Origin: Paulownia fortunei
Lineage: Eukaryota > Streptophyta > Magnoliopsida > Lamiales > Paulowniaceae
Assembly (NCBI GenBank): GCA_019321725.1
Contig: JAGSPU010000054.1
Location: forward strand, 372,001 to 436,000
Direction: 5' to 3'
Length of the DNA: 64,000 bases
Shown here: piece by piece, positions 52,130-63,863 of the stretch
Layout of the letters: every line of letters starts with the position of its first letter
Numbering within the stretch: position 1 is the stretch's first letter
Notes under the pieces: generated by a model
What the model was told of the DNA's origin: nothing
The model's input: the letters and a program-made list of their open reading frames with translations, nothing else
Database searches by the model: none
Made by a program: the position numbers and the translations under genes

Positions 52130-53160
52130 ATGGCAAGCACTTCACTTGTTTCTGCAGTCAGTAGAAGGTAAGTATACATGGCAACCAAAAAATGTTATAC
52201 ATAAAGCATCGTATTTTTTAATTTTTTTATTTGTGGGAAAATAAAAGTGTTTTTTATCTTAAAATGCTGCTTTAGAAGTTGCATGATTTGGGAATTTGTT
52301 TTCAAGAGAGATCATATTAATCTGATGGCAGACCATCAGTTTCTTGAATTTTGACTTTGTTTTGACACAGGCTACAAGGAAAAGTGGCCCTGATAACTGG
52401 GGGAGCCAGTGGGATTGGGGAATGCACAGCCAAACTATTCTCCAAACATGGAGCCAAAGTCGCCATTGCTGATGTCCAAGATGAACTTGGCCATTCAGTT
52501 GTTAAGGCCATTGACCCCTCCAATTCAACCTTCATCCACTGTGATGTTACTAATGAAGACCATGTCAAAAATGCAGTCGACAAAACAGTTTCCACCTATG
52601 GAAAACTCGACATCATGTTCAACAATGCAGGGATTACTGATTCTGCCATACCCCAAATCCTCCACGACCAAAAAATAGATTTTGAACGAGTTTTAAGTGT
52701 TAATGTCACCGGTGTTTTCCTAGGCATGAAACACGCGGCGCGTGTCATGGTCCCTGAGCGCGGTGGCACTATCATCTCAACCGCTAGCCTTTGCTCGAGG
52801 ATCGGTGGCGCCACCTCTCACGCGTATACATGCTCGAAACATGCTGTAGTAGGACTGACTAGAAATTTGGCAGTCGAGCTCGGACAGTTTGGTATCAGGG
52901 TCAATTGTATATCGCCACATGCAGTCGCCACACCTTTGACTAGAAAATTTTTGGGGCTTGATGATGAAGGCCTTGAGCATCTCACGGATTCTATGGCAAA
53001 CCTCAAAGGTACTACTCTCAAGGCTGATGACGTTGCCAATGCTGCCCTCTTTCTGGCAAGTGATGAGGCTAAATATGTGAGTGGACAAAATCTATTCATA
53101 GATGGGGGCCTCGGCATTGTCAATTCCGCAATTAAATTGTTCAATTGTCCAGAGTCTTGA
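52130..53160 (+). CDS. SDR110C short-chain dehydrogenase/reductase (intact gene 3)
   Basis: Exons 52130-52167 and 52371-53160 encode 275 residues. Exon 1 codes MASTSLVSAVSR plus AG, the donor is AG|GTAAGT, the 203-nt intron ends GACACAG, and the join gives RRLQGKVALITGG. Features: TGGASGIG (22-29), Asp47 (NAD(H) type), NNAG (97-100), catalytic Ser152, Tyr165 and Lys169 (YTCSK), and YVSGQNLFIDGG near the C terminus. The frame is undamaged. It is the only intact member of the subfamily that also includes the broken copies at 56231-57289 and 59290-60589 and the fragment at 49727-49874. It is probably a secoisolariciresinol-dehydrogenase-like alcohol oxidoreductase with unknown substrate. Its 3' end faces the 3' ends of the two broken copies. 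Confidence 0.93.
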
Positions 53161-55830
53161 TCACTGTATGTTTTAATTTATTCCACACTAGAAATAATCG
53201 CAATAAATCATTTGATAATAGGGATTCCCACAAAAATATGAGTAATAAATGAGGATTTTCCAGCAGCAGATCCATTAAGCTGTATGTTTGATAGAATCAT
53301 AGTTTCAAGATTCAATCTCATTTGTCATTTATTATCGGAATTTGTACGAGGATTAAATGTATAGGTAATATTATGGTAGGCCATATCTCTTACAAGATGC
53401 AAGGGAATCTAAATCAAAGTATTAAACAGAAGTAGAAGAATAAGATGAGTAGCCCAACAAATATGAGTGGAATCCATTCTTGACTCAAAGAAACTTAAGT
53501 CCACCCCATATTCTGTATAATGCTCTTTTTTCTCGGTTTTCTGTATCTATGAGAATTTATGCCTCTAATGTTGATCTAGCAATTATAGTACTATATATAT
53601 TTGCTTTTCTATAAGACTAAACTCCAGTGGAAAGATATTTAAAATTGATATTTATTTGTCTAAAAAGAAAAATGCAATAGTATTCAGTACTTCTGATATT
53701 AAAAACTCAGTATTATATCTATACAACACACATGTGTATGAATAATTATTCTGAACTTAACCACTAATACTCGTACTTTTGATGTGAAAAATTTAGTATA
53801 TGAATTATATATGTATATGTATTTCATATAATATTGAATGAATAATACTTTATGTTAATAAATACTTATACTGTTTATTAAAAATCTAAAAATTATGTCA
53901 AAATTATTTATAAGTCTCAATTGAATTTCATACAGATACTAATAGTTTATAAAAATATTAATTATTATTAAATAATTATCTCTAGATTGTATCATTATTA
54001 TAAGTCAAATAATATAGTAATACATATCAATTAATTTTCTTATAACATAAAGTAAGTATAAGCTCAATATATATAAAGTAATATCAAATAAATCATATTT
54101 TTATTCTAAAAAAATCTATTATATTCGTATGATTTCTTATATTATCCGTCCCTGTACTTTTGGGCCAACTTTTTTACCCTAGCTTTTTGAACAAAAAATT
54201 GTAATATACTTTTATCTACAAAATAGCAAATAATTCTCATTTTGTATTTAACTAATTAGGCTCAGTAATTGAATTAACACAAGAACATATAACAAACATC
54301 TACAGTATTCATTAAAGTTAAAATATAAAATTAAAAAATAAACTATGAAGGTGTTGAACAATTACTATTTCAAATATATAAGTTATGTTTATTGTACTTA
54401 ATCTCATCAAAATATCTTATTTTTATCTTTTTATTTTCCACCAAAAATAATTCCTAACTCTATATTTTTAATTTTAGGCCATATATTACATCATTAGGAC
54501 ACACCACTAAAAACAAAAAAAACAAAAAAGGAGCGTCAATATATAAATTGAGTATGAAAATATTGTTCTTATTAGTCAACATGTACAAATCTATTTTGTG
54601 ATTATTAACCAAACTGAAAAACAAGCCATACATGAACATAACTCAATATAATCCATCGATATTGTATCAACGTATAAAAATCAAAATAAATTAAAAAACT
54701 AAATAAATCTAATTGCACTATAAATATCTTATTTAATTCAAAATACATTCAAGATGAACCGAGGGAGTTCTGCAAAATGAAATAGGATTTCATTCTATTA
54801 GTCCAATTGGCAATTGTAGTGGCCAATTTAATATACTTTAATTTTTTATTTAATGTTTAAAAAATTACGATATTAAAAATATTACACTCGATGATCATAT
54901 ACATAAGTATAAAACTTTCAATAGAGCATGAGAGAGTGAAACTCCCTGGATCTTATTGTCTCTTACGAAACATAATATCAAACTCAATAATTTGGACCTC
55001 CAAATTCTGAAATTGTGTTGATGGATCTTGAATATTAGTTTCTGGCCTCAATCACAAATTGGCTATGGGACATAGCCATTTGAGCCAATACTTTTCAAGA
55101 GTTGACTTTTTATCCATGCTGGTGGTAGGTAACTAGATTCATGTTATATCATATTCTAATTATTTCTTCATAAAGCATTCATTTAGATGATTTGGCTAAT
55201 TACAAGTATTGGAGAAAATATAATTTTGCAGCTGATTGCAATTCCACTCCTATTCAGTATGCTCGACATATAATAATGCAAATAGATTGCTCTCTTGGTA
55301 CTATATTCTTGCATGAAAACAACCATATGATTTATGCACCTTAAAGGACTTGTGAATAACATTTACTACAAATTTCTCAAACTATTTAGAAAGGGCTTGT
55401 ACTGAGCAACCAATACATTAATGACATCTACTCGATTAATTTTAAAATTTGATTTGTCATGCCATATTCAGTTGGTCAAACTTTGCGCAATTTTTCACTT
55501 TGACACCTCACTTTAAAAAAGAAAAAGAAAAATTATGTATATAAATGCATTTTTATATATTTTTCTATTACTCACCCATAAAATAAATTTAATTAACACT
55601 TACTATAATAAAAAATATATTATTAGAAAAATTAATTATTTAATTAATTGCAAAGAAAATCTAACATAAGCAAGAAAAAATAAAATGACTTATCTTACCT
55701 TCCAAGAAGCGCTTGCGTAATAAATTTTAATTTGACTTCTTACTTGCTCAATTGGGTCCAAGAATGAGTGCTTCTCATACCAATCCTTTGTGTTGAGATA
55801 AAAATCATACATACCCCAAAGGCCCACACT
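53161..55830. other. AT-rich spacer between convergent SDR copies
   Basis: I see no gene, RNA gene or defined element in these 2.7 kb. The sequence is low-complexity A/T with short open frames only. Confidence 0.55.
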
Positions 55831-56230
55831 ACATTTTGCGCCACTTTAAAAGCAATGGCAAACAATAATGAGATCTTGGGCTTCCTATTTGGGCTTGGGA
55901 GAGACCACCATTAATGAAAGTTTGAGGATCTCCTTTGTGAATAACATTGTTTTAACCAAATTCATTAGGCTGCTCTATTCAACCCAAATAGAAACTTTCT
56001 TGGTAGAAATTTTAATTTTCATCCATTAACATTCAAAAAAATTTAAAATATAGACCACCAAAAAGGAAAGGAAAAAAAATTGAAAAATAGGAATCCATGT
56101 TATCAAAGGATTTCCTGCTATTATTTTAGTATGGAATGAATCGATCATCCAGTTTACTTTAGTATCTTATTGAACAAAAAGGGACAACACATAGCAAAAG
56201 TTGAATCTAATAAATTAAAACATACAATGA
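55830..56230 (-). repeat. duplicated 3' flank of the SDR copy at 56231-57289
   Basis: It matches 58960-59289 block by block: AACAATAATGAGATC, GGAGAGACCACCATTAATGA, GAATAACATTGTTT, TTCAACCCAAATA, AAACTTTCTTGGTAGA, AGACCACC and AATCTAATAAATTAAAACAT. Part of it recurs at 63740-63863. Confidence 0.75.
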
Positions 56231-57289
56231 TCAAGACTGTGGATACTTGAACAATTTATTTGCAGAATTGACAATGCCGAGGCCCCCATCTATGAATAGA
56301 TTTTGTCCACTCACATATTTCGCCTCATCGCTACCCAGAAAGAGGGCTGCATTGGCAACATCATCAACCTTGAGGGTAGTACCTTTGAGGTTTGCCATAG
56401 AATCCGTGAGATGCTCAAGGCCTTCATCATCAAGCCCCGAAATTTTTGTGGCCAAAGGATTGGCGAGCGCATAGGGCTATAGACAATTGACCCTAATACC
56501 AAACTGTCCGAGCTCGACTGCCAAGTTTCTAGTAAGTCCTACCACACCATGCTTCGAGCATGTATACGCATGTGACATAGCGCCACCGATTCCCGAGCTA
56601 AGACTCGCGGTCGAGATGATGGTGCCACCACGCTCAGGGACCATGACACGCGCCGCATGTTTCATACCTAGGAAAACACCGGTGACATTAACGCTTAAAC
56701 GCGTTCAAAATCTATTTTTTGGTCATGGATGATTCGGGGTATGGGAGAATCAGCAGTCCCTGCATTGTTGAACATGATGTCGAGTTTTCCATAGGTGGAA
56801 ACTGTTTTGTCGACTGCATTTTTGACGTGGTCTTCTTTAGTAACATCACAGTGGATGAAGGTTGAATTGGAGGGGCCAATGGCCTTAACAACTGAATGGC
56901 CAAGTTCATCCTGGACATCAGCAATGGCAACTCTGGCTCCATGTTTGGAGAAGAGTTTGGCTGTGCATTCCCCAATCCCACTGGCTCCCCCAGTTATCAG
57001 GGCTACTTTTCCTTCCAGCCTATATCAAACAAAGCAAATGAAGTCAAAATTCAAGAAACTGCCATCAGATCAATGATTTTTCTTGAAAACAAATTTCCTA
57101 AGTCATGAAATTTTTAATGCAGCATGTTAAGATTATAAAAAAAAAAAAAAAAAAAAGGAACTTCATTCTCAGTAACAAAACTAAGAGATCAAGAAATTTA
57201 AAAAAAGAGCAAAAATTCATATAAAACATTTTTGGTTGCCATAATACATACCTTCTAGTGACTGCAGAAACAAGTGAAGCGCTTTCCAT
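56231..57289 (-). pseudogene. broken SDR110C copy (frameshift plus nonsense codon)
   Basis: Exon 1 (57252-57289) codes MESASLVSAVTR plus AG with a GT donor. A 232-nt intron ends GATATAG, and exon 2 starts at 57019 with LEGKVALITGG. The sequence follows gene 3 closely, with TGGASGIG, NNAG and the YTCSK active site all present. Two lesions break it. A T is missing from a four-T run (GTTTTAA becomes GTTTAA), creating an immediate TAA at 56695-56697. A substitution also turns the Ser codon after RVNCL into TAG at 56477-56479. Downstream the frame is open to a TGA at 56231. The core promoter and splice sites look intact, so the locus may still be transcribed. It is the sister of the copy at 59290-60589 (shared SSGIGG and LSPYALA-type residues). 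Confidence 0.85.
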
Positions 57290-57330
57290 GACACTGAGAT
57301 ATGAAGAAATGTGAAGTGAAAGGTCGCTGT

Positions 57331-57340
57331 ATTATATATA
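57331..57340 (-). promoter_or_regulatory. conserved TATA box of the broken SDR copy
   Basis: The minus strand reads CAGCTTATATATAATACAGC, nearly identical to the gene 3 promoter and to 60631-60640, 42 nt upstream of the exon 1 ATG. Confidence 0.7.
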
Positions 57341-57344
57341 AGCT

Positions 57345-57690
57345 GAGCCAATGAGATGAAGCATTTACACCAATTATTCAATTACATACACAACAAATTT
57401 TTGGCCAAGTCCCAGTTTTATGCTCAAGTTTCAACAACAGGCAAATGAAGACAATTATTTGAATTACTAGAACCGTAACTTTAATGAGACATGTTTGAAT
57501 CCAGAATAAAGTTGCATTTTAGTGGCTAGGGTGGCTTCACTTTCAGTAAGAGGACGAGCAAATTACAGTTACTCACTGAATTTGATACAGAATTCTCCAT
57601 GTTCTCCTGCTTTTTTTATGGTGATTTGTGGACTCTGAAGGTGGGTTGCTCATCTCAATTAGTCTGAAAGAGACATTTGAACCTAAATTT
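57345..57690 (-). repeat. duplicated SDR 5' flank
   Basis: Matches 60645-60930 (AGATGAAGCATTTAC, ACAATTATTT-AATTACT, TAATGAGAC-TGTTTG-ATCCAGAATAAA, GTGATTTGT-GACTCTGAAG-TGGGT). The nearest part also matches the DNA upstream of gene 3 in reverse orientation. Confidence 0.7.
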
Positions 57691-58959
57691 TTATGACTTT
57701 GCTCTAATTGTTCTAATTTTGTCACCCAAACAATGTGTATTTTTACATATTTTCATTTAAAAAACTTTTGTTAGATGCTTTAGCCTTAGGACCTAGAATT
57801 GGTATGAAATTTCAGAAATTACAAATTTTTGGGATATTTTTTAAAAATAAAGTAAAAATGCAGAAATTAATGGGCAATCTCAAAAAATTAAGAACTCAGA
57901 GACATGGAAAGACCCAGAAAATAAAGACTAGGACATCTAATTTATGTAGTTATATACTAATATATCAAACACACCATGCCGGCTTTTTCAGGAACAATTT
58001 ACTCCATATTATGGTTGCTCGATAGTTGGAGTAATGTCATAAAATTGTGAATTTGTGCAGGTTCTGCAAATCTCTATATTAAATTATAGAAAAAAATATT
58101 TATTTTAAATGATATTCTTCGAATAAAATTTTATGTAAAAATTCCAAATCACTCAAAGTAGATTTTAAGGAGGTGTTTGTGACAAAGCATACTTTACAGG
58201 ATAAATGTGAAGGCATTTTTGTCCTAAGAGTTTTAATCAATGCCACATAAAAATTTTTACAAACAGATAAGGGAGAGTGTTTTTGTTTTAAACTTCAAAT
58301 AGTGAATGTTGTCAATCCTATACTTTTGGGGTGCAAAGTGTAATTGATCCTTAGACTTTTTTTATTCCCTTTAATTTGGCCCTTATCTCCTAGCCTTGTC
58401 GGACATAGCCTATACATTGAATTTTGAAGATCATCGTAATACACTATTACAGAATGAGATATAAGGCTGAATCTTGAAATCATGAATTTATCAAATATAG
58501 AGTTTATAATCCGTTTGGACATATTTTCAAACTCATTTTTATATTTTTATTATTTTTTTAATTGAAATATTTTTATTAGATTTTTATGTGAAAATAAATA
58601 CATGCATGAATAAATTATGTTTCTATATTGAGTATATAGATTTAGAAATAAAAAATTATTTGTTTTATATTTTTTTCAGCATGAAAAGACAAAAAAATAA
58701 TTGTGGGTTTGAAAATAAATTTTAATAGGTGCATAAAAAGATATAAATATTAATAAATTTTAAAATAAAAATAAATTATATTTATGATAAAACTAGGTAA
58801 GCCAAATATATTTTTGGAATTTCAAATTGTAAAAAAATAAAAATACATCCTTTTAAAATGAAAACAAAGGAGCCCTTAATAGATCTGCTGCTACTGATTT
58901 TTGCGGGACAGAATTTGGGCCTCCTTTCATTTGTCACATGTAAAATATGATAACTATTA
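57691..58959. other. spacer between the two minus-strand SDR copies
   Basis: No gene seen. 58100-58250 is the partner of 49490-49615, and 58510-58860 is an AT-rich element related to 39795-40050. Confidence 0.55.
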
Positions 58960-59289
58960 GTCATATTGTAATCCAAACTCTAAAGTCTCAAATGCATTTT
59001 TGGCCCCTTAAAAAGTGTGCAAACAATAATGAGATCCTGGTCTCTCCATGGGGGCTTAGGAGAGACCACCATTAATGAAAATTGGATTCTGCTTTATGAA
59101 TAACATTGTTTCAACCTAGTTTTTTTTGGGCTCCGTAATTCAACCCAAATACAAACTTTCTTGGTAGATTTTGATTTTTCCATTGACATTCAGTAGAATT
59201 TGAAATATAGACCACCTAAAAGGGAAAGGAAAGGAAAAAAAAATTACAGATAGCAAAAGTTGAATCTAATAAATTAAAACATCCTATGA

Positions 59290-60589
59290 TTAAGACTCTG
59301 GATACTTGAACAGTTTAATTGCAGAATTGACAATGCCGAAGCCTCCATCTATGAAAAGATTTTGTCCACTCACATATTTCGCATCATCACTTGCCAGAAA
59401 AAGGGCTGCATTGGCAACATCATCAGCCTTGAGAGTAGTACCTTTGAGGTTTGCCATAGAATTCATAGCATGCTCAAGGCCTTCATCATCAAGCCCCAAA
59501 AATTTTGTGGCCAAGGGTGTGGCCAGCGCATAGGGCGACAGACAATTGACCCTGATACCAAACTGTCCCAGCTCGACTGCCAAATTTCTAGTAAGTCCTA
59601 CTACAGCATGCTTCGAGCATGTATAGGCATGTGTGGCGGCACCACCAATCCCCGAGCTAAGACTCGCGGTTGAGATGATGGCGCCGCGCTCAGGGACCAT
59701 GACACGCGCCGCATGTTTCATGCATAGGAAAACACCGGTGACATTAATGCTTAAAACACGCTCGAAATCTGTTTTCTCGGAGTCGATGATTCGGGCTTGG
59801 GATAATCAGCAATCCCTGCATTGTTGAACATGATGTCGAGTTTTCCATAGGTGGAAACTGTTTTGTCGACTGCATTTTTGACATGGTCTTCATTGGTAAC
59901 ATCACAGTGGATGAAGGTTGAATTGGAGGGGTCAATGGCCTTAACAACTGAATGGCCAAGTTCATCTTGGACATCAGCAATGGCGACTTTGGCTCCATGT
60001 TTGGAGAAGAGTTTGGCTGTGCATTCCCCAATCCCACTGGCTCCCCCAGTTATCAGGGCTACTTTTCCTTCTAGCCTGTATCAAACAAAGGCAAAAATAA
60101 GCATTAATTAGTCAGCAAATCTTGAATCATGCAAGGATTCCATTCTCAATGAAACTTCTTGGATGAAAAGAATTTTATTTCCCAATAAAGAAAAATTATT
60201 AAATAAAGGGGAAAAAAATGAAAACAGTAGTTACAAGGAACAAATATTTGCCTAATTTCTGTGACAGGGAGTTTTTCCAATTTTCCCAATGGCAGACTTC
60301 ACAAAAGAAATCTAAGAATCCAATAATAAACTTGTGTCAAAATCAAGAACTGATGGTTTGCCATCACATCCTGGAAACATCTCTCAATTCATACAACTTC
60401 AAAAGCAACATTGTAAGATTAAAAAACACTTTATTTCCAAAAAAAAAAAGAAGACCTTAATTCTCTGTAACAAAATTAATAGATCAATAAATTTAAAAAA
60501 AAAAAGGCAAAAAAATTATATAAAACTTTTTTAATTGCCATATATACATACCTTCTAGTGACTGCAGAAACAAGTGAAGCGCTTGCCAT
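59290..60589 (-). pseudogene. SDR110C copy with a single frameshift (pseudogene or assembly error)
   Basis: Exon 1 (60552-60589) codes MASASLVSAVTR plus AG with a GT donor. The 476-nt intron ends GATACAG, and exon 2 starts at 60075 with LEGKVALITGG. TGGASGIG, the NAD-type Asp, NNAG, the Ser and YTCSK active-site residues, and YVSGQNLFIDGG are all encoded. The stop is at 59290. The only disabling change is one missing base at about 59791-59805, beside a C run just after NNAGIADY. Relative to gene 3, 17 rather than 18 bases separate GAT from GAATC. An in-frame loss of one codon follows later (PERGAI against PERGGTI). If the missing base is an assembly error this would be a fourth intact enzyme of about 274 residues. 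Otherwise it is a young pseudogene. Confidence 0.75.
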
Positions 60590-60630
60590 GACACTGAGAT
60601 ATGAAGATATGTGAAGTGAAGGGTGGCTGT

Positions 60631-60640
60631 ATTATATATA
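60631..60640 (-). promoter_or_regulatory. conserved TATA box of the last SDR copy
   Basis: The minus strand reads CAGCTTATATATAATACAGC, 42 nt upstream of the exon 1 ATG, with the flanking CACTTCACAT and TATCTCAGTGTCATGG blocks also conserved. Confidence 0.7.
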
Positions 60641-60929
60641 AGCTGAGGCAAAGAGATGAAGCATTTACGCCATTTATTCAGTTAATATATACGACAAATT
60701 ATTAGGCCAGCCCTCCTGTTTTATGTTCAACAGCAGACCAAATGAAGACAATTATTTTAATTACTGGATAACATTAAATTTAATGAGACTGTTTGGATCC
60801 AGAATAAATTTCCAATTTAGAGGCTGAGTTAATTGATACAGATTTTTCCAAGTTTTTGCTGCCTTTTTTAAAGTGATTTGTTGACTCTGAAGTTGGGTGG
60901 CTCGTCTCACGTAGTCTGAAAGAAACATT

Positions 60930-63100
60930 AATCCAAATTGCTTTTCTGACTTTGGAATAATAATTCCATGGTATATTAAACATAGAGTGACATCAAAGTG
61001 GGCACTTATAAAAGAAAAAAAAAAATACATATATATTGACATCAGGGTTCATCACGGGAATCGTACTAAAATAATATTGGTACTGTACTAGAAAATCGAT
61101 AATTATATTATTAGTTAAAGATATCAACTTGTAATTAACTCAATATATTATTAATTACTAATTGATTTAATGTGATAATAAAGAGAAATAAATATTTAGT
61201 GAGGTTGTGTTTCATTTGAAAGATTTAGATTTAATTTGTGTTAGGAATTTCAACGACTTTAATATTGAGTAAATTTTAAAATTCATTACGAATATTAAAA
61301 AATTAACTTAAAATGGTTACTAAAAAAAATAAAACCCAATAAAACTAGAGCACGAGATCTTAAATTTTGTAGAGACTTCAACCTCAGTCTTGAGTACACA
61401 AACATCATTCTGTTTTTGGAAAAATTAAAGTAAGGGAGTATATAGTATGTTATTATTTTTTTCCAAAATCAAAGCTTTAATTTGATTGGGTACGAAATTT
61501 TAGATAAAAGTTTAGAAAATAATATTTTTTAATTTTACATTATTGAGAATAATCAATGTGAATTCTTTGTTGTAAAATAGTATTTCATTTTATTAATATT
61601 CGTCAAATGTATATTAATGATATTATCAATATATTATTGGTATATATTAATAAAATAAAATATAAAATAAAATATTATTTTACAATAGATAATCTAAATT
61701 GGAGAATAAATGGTGTCAAATCATTAGTTTAAATGAGATGGTACTTTTAGAAACAAATTTTTTTATTTTAAAAATAAACCTTTATTTTGATACTTCTTAA
61801 AAAAAGGTAATAAAGTTAGAATATAAAAATAATTAACATATACGTGTATATGTATCAGTCAAATACAGACGATTTTGGAATATCAGGTGAGCTTATCATT
61901 TTGCAGAAGAATCCACGACTTTTCATAAAAGTTTGTATCAAATTGGACCAACGTTTTCTTTTTTTATGTTTCCTTTTCTTTTTAAATCGCAACTTGTAAA
62001 GCAGAGGTGAGGTCTGGAGAAGGGAGGGCAGTTTTCCTGATTAAATTTGCCCCTGTTGTTACACTCAGACCCACCTCAACAAAAAAATACTTTCTCCATT
62101 TATGTGAAAGATAATTTTTATATGAATATAATTATGAGTAATATTAATTGGTGTTGAAAAAAAGGATTGAGTTTTTTTAGTTTAATATACTGTATTACAT
62201 TTGTATGCGTGTAGAAATAAATGCAAAGAAAGTTTGTCCATAAATATAATTACTCTTGAGAATTATTTATTGATTTTTCTTTTATTTATCAATTGCTATT
62301 GTTTCTACTATACATTGGATCCTTAAGATCCTCCAGCCAACTTTGAAAAGTGAGATTGATTCTTGAATTAGTACAACTGTACAAGCCACCAACCCACGCC
62401 ATCAAACCACAGCCGCCCCCCCCATACAAGTGATCATCATTCTCTATATCTCTCTATTTATAGGAATGGCTTCCTATATTTTTTGAAAATATTGTGTATT
62501 TTTTATAAGTACTCCAGATGAAAATACAATTATTACAATCATGGACAATAAATTATGCTTGATAAATTCTATGGATACTTTTTAGAAATATTCAAATAAA
62601 AAAATACATATACAATAAATATATGTGCTGATATTGGTACATATATATATAATATTTATATAACATATATATATATATGTATATTAGTATGTATATATAT
62701 ATAGTCGATAAAGATAACGTTTATGTAAATTACACATTGATTTTTCCATTTACAAATTCATATACAAAATTATACACACATACATAATTACGTATGGCAA
62801 ATTCAGCAACACATGAAAAATTATATATGTATAAATAAATATATATGTAATATGATTATATTTCTCCATGTCACACAAATTTATAAAAAAGAAAAATTGA
62901 AATCTAAACCATATATATATATAGGTAAAAAAAAATTCCTACACATATTTATGCATATGTACTCCTTGAACTAATAAAATAAGTACGTATATATGTTGTA
63001 TTACACTTAGAATATGCATATGCATATATATTACATATCACTCTACAAGTAAATATATTTTCATAACAAGTAAATATATTTTCATAACACAAAAATAATT

Positions 63101-63139
<39 letters not shown>

Positions 63140-63660
63140 AACAACTTCAATTTTCAAAGGTGATGTTGAGGTTCCAAATTGCAAAAAGAAGCCTTTTGGG
63201 TGCGATTGGTTGGCTACTTCATTTCAAAGAATTAATTTTGTGAGAAAATAATTTTAGAAAAATAAGAATTAAAATGAAGCATGTGTTTGGATCGATTTTT
63301 TTTAGAGAAAAAGTGTAATGATGAAATTTGATGTGATATTTACTTTCTTTTGATATTGTGTTTGGTTGAATTGTTATTTTATAAAAAAAAACTTAAAAAA
63401 TATATTTGTTTAGTAGTTTTTGAATATTTTTTATGAACATATGACTCCCTGCAGCTGGAAATTCCCCATTAGTTGCTTTTACAAAAAAATTCATTTTGGA
63501 TATTCTAATTTAATTTGATAATTTATTTCGTATTTCACTTTAAAAATACATATTAAGTACATATCATTCACACTGAATGTATACTTAAAAAAATATTTGA
63601 TATATTTAATATACTTTATCATGTAAAATATGAGCGAAATACTAAAATAGAACAGAGATT
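60930..63660. other. intergenic AT-rich DNA, no gene seen
   Basis: 61090-61320 is the partner of 49875-50300. 61540-61720 is a small imperfect palindrome (TTGTAAAATA-TATTT-ATTTTATTAATAT on both arms). A long AT/AC-rich zone runs from 62560 to 63140 and ends in an (AT)n(AC)n microsatellite. 63180-63440 contains GTGTTTGG-type phrases common at MITE ends. Confidence 0.5.
63103..63139. repeat. compound microsatellite (AT)n(AC)n
   Basis: A perfect AT run passes directly into a perfect AC run. Confidence 0.95.
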
Positions 63661-63679
63661 CGAACCCACTGCTTCTATT

Positions 63680-63863
63680 TTTCGCATGTAAAAAGTGATG
63701 ATTATTAGTGAAATTACAACTTAAAGTGTAAAGGCTCAGATGCATCTTGGGCCCCTAAGAAATAGGAGCAAAAAAAAATGAGATACAGGCCTTCTCATGT
63801 GGGCTTGGGAGAGGAAACCATTAATGGAACTTTTGTGTTTCTCCTATATGAATAACATTGGGC
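63680..63863 (-). repeat. further copy of the SDR 3' flank
   Basis: Matches 58920-59110: CATGTAAAA-ATGAT-A-TATTAGT, TCAGATGCAT-TTGGGCCCCT, AATGAGAT, GGGCTTGGGAGAG, CCATTAATG and ATGAATAACATTG. Homology ends near 63863, where unrelated GC-richer sequence begins. In the other copies this block sits directly 3' of an SDR gene on the minus strand. Confidence 0.7.

Noticed and set aside
52777..53144. Open frames of 103-108 codons on the minus strand inside SDR gene 3
   Set aside because: They are antisense shadows of the real exon 2. Equivalent shadows occur in all paralogous copies.
63640..63680. tRNA-like phrase GTGGGTTCGAATCTC on the minus strand
   Set aside because: Only a T-loop/B-box-like segment is present. 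I could not find an acceptor stem, D arm or anticodon arm that pair, so it is at most a SINE relic.
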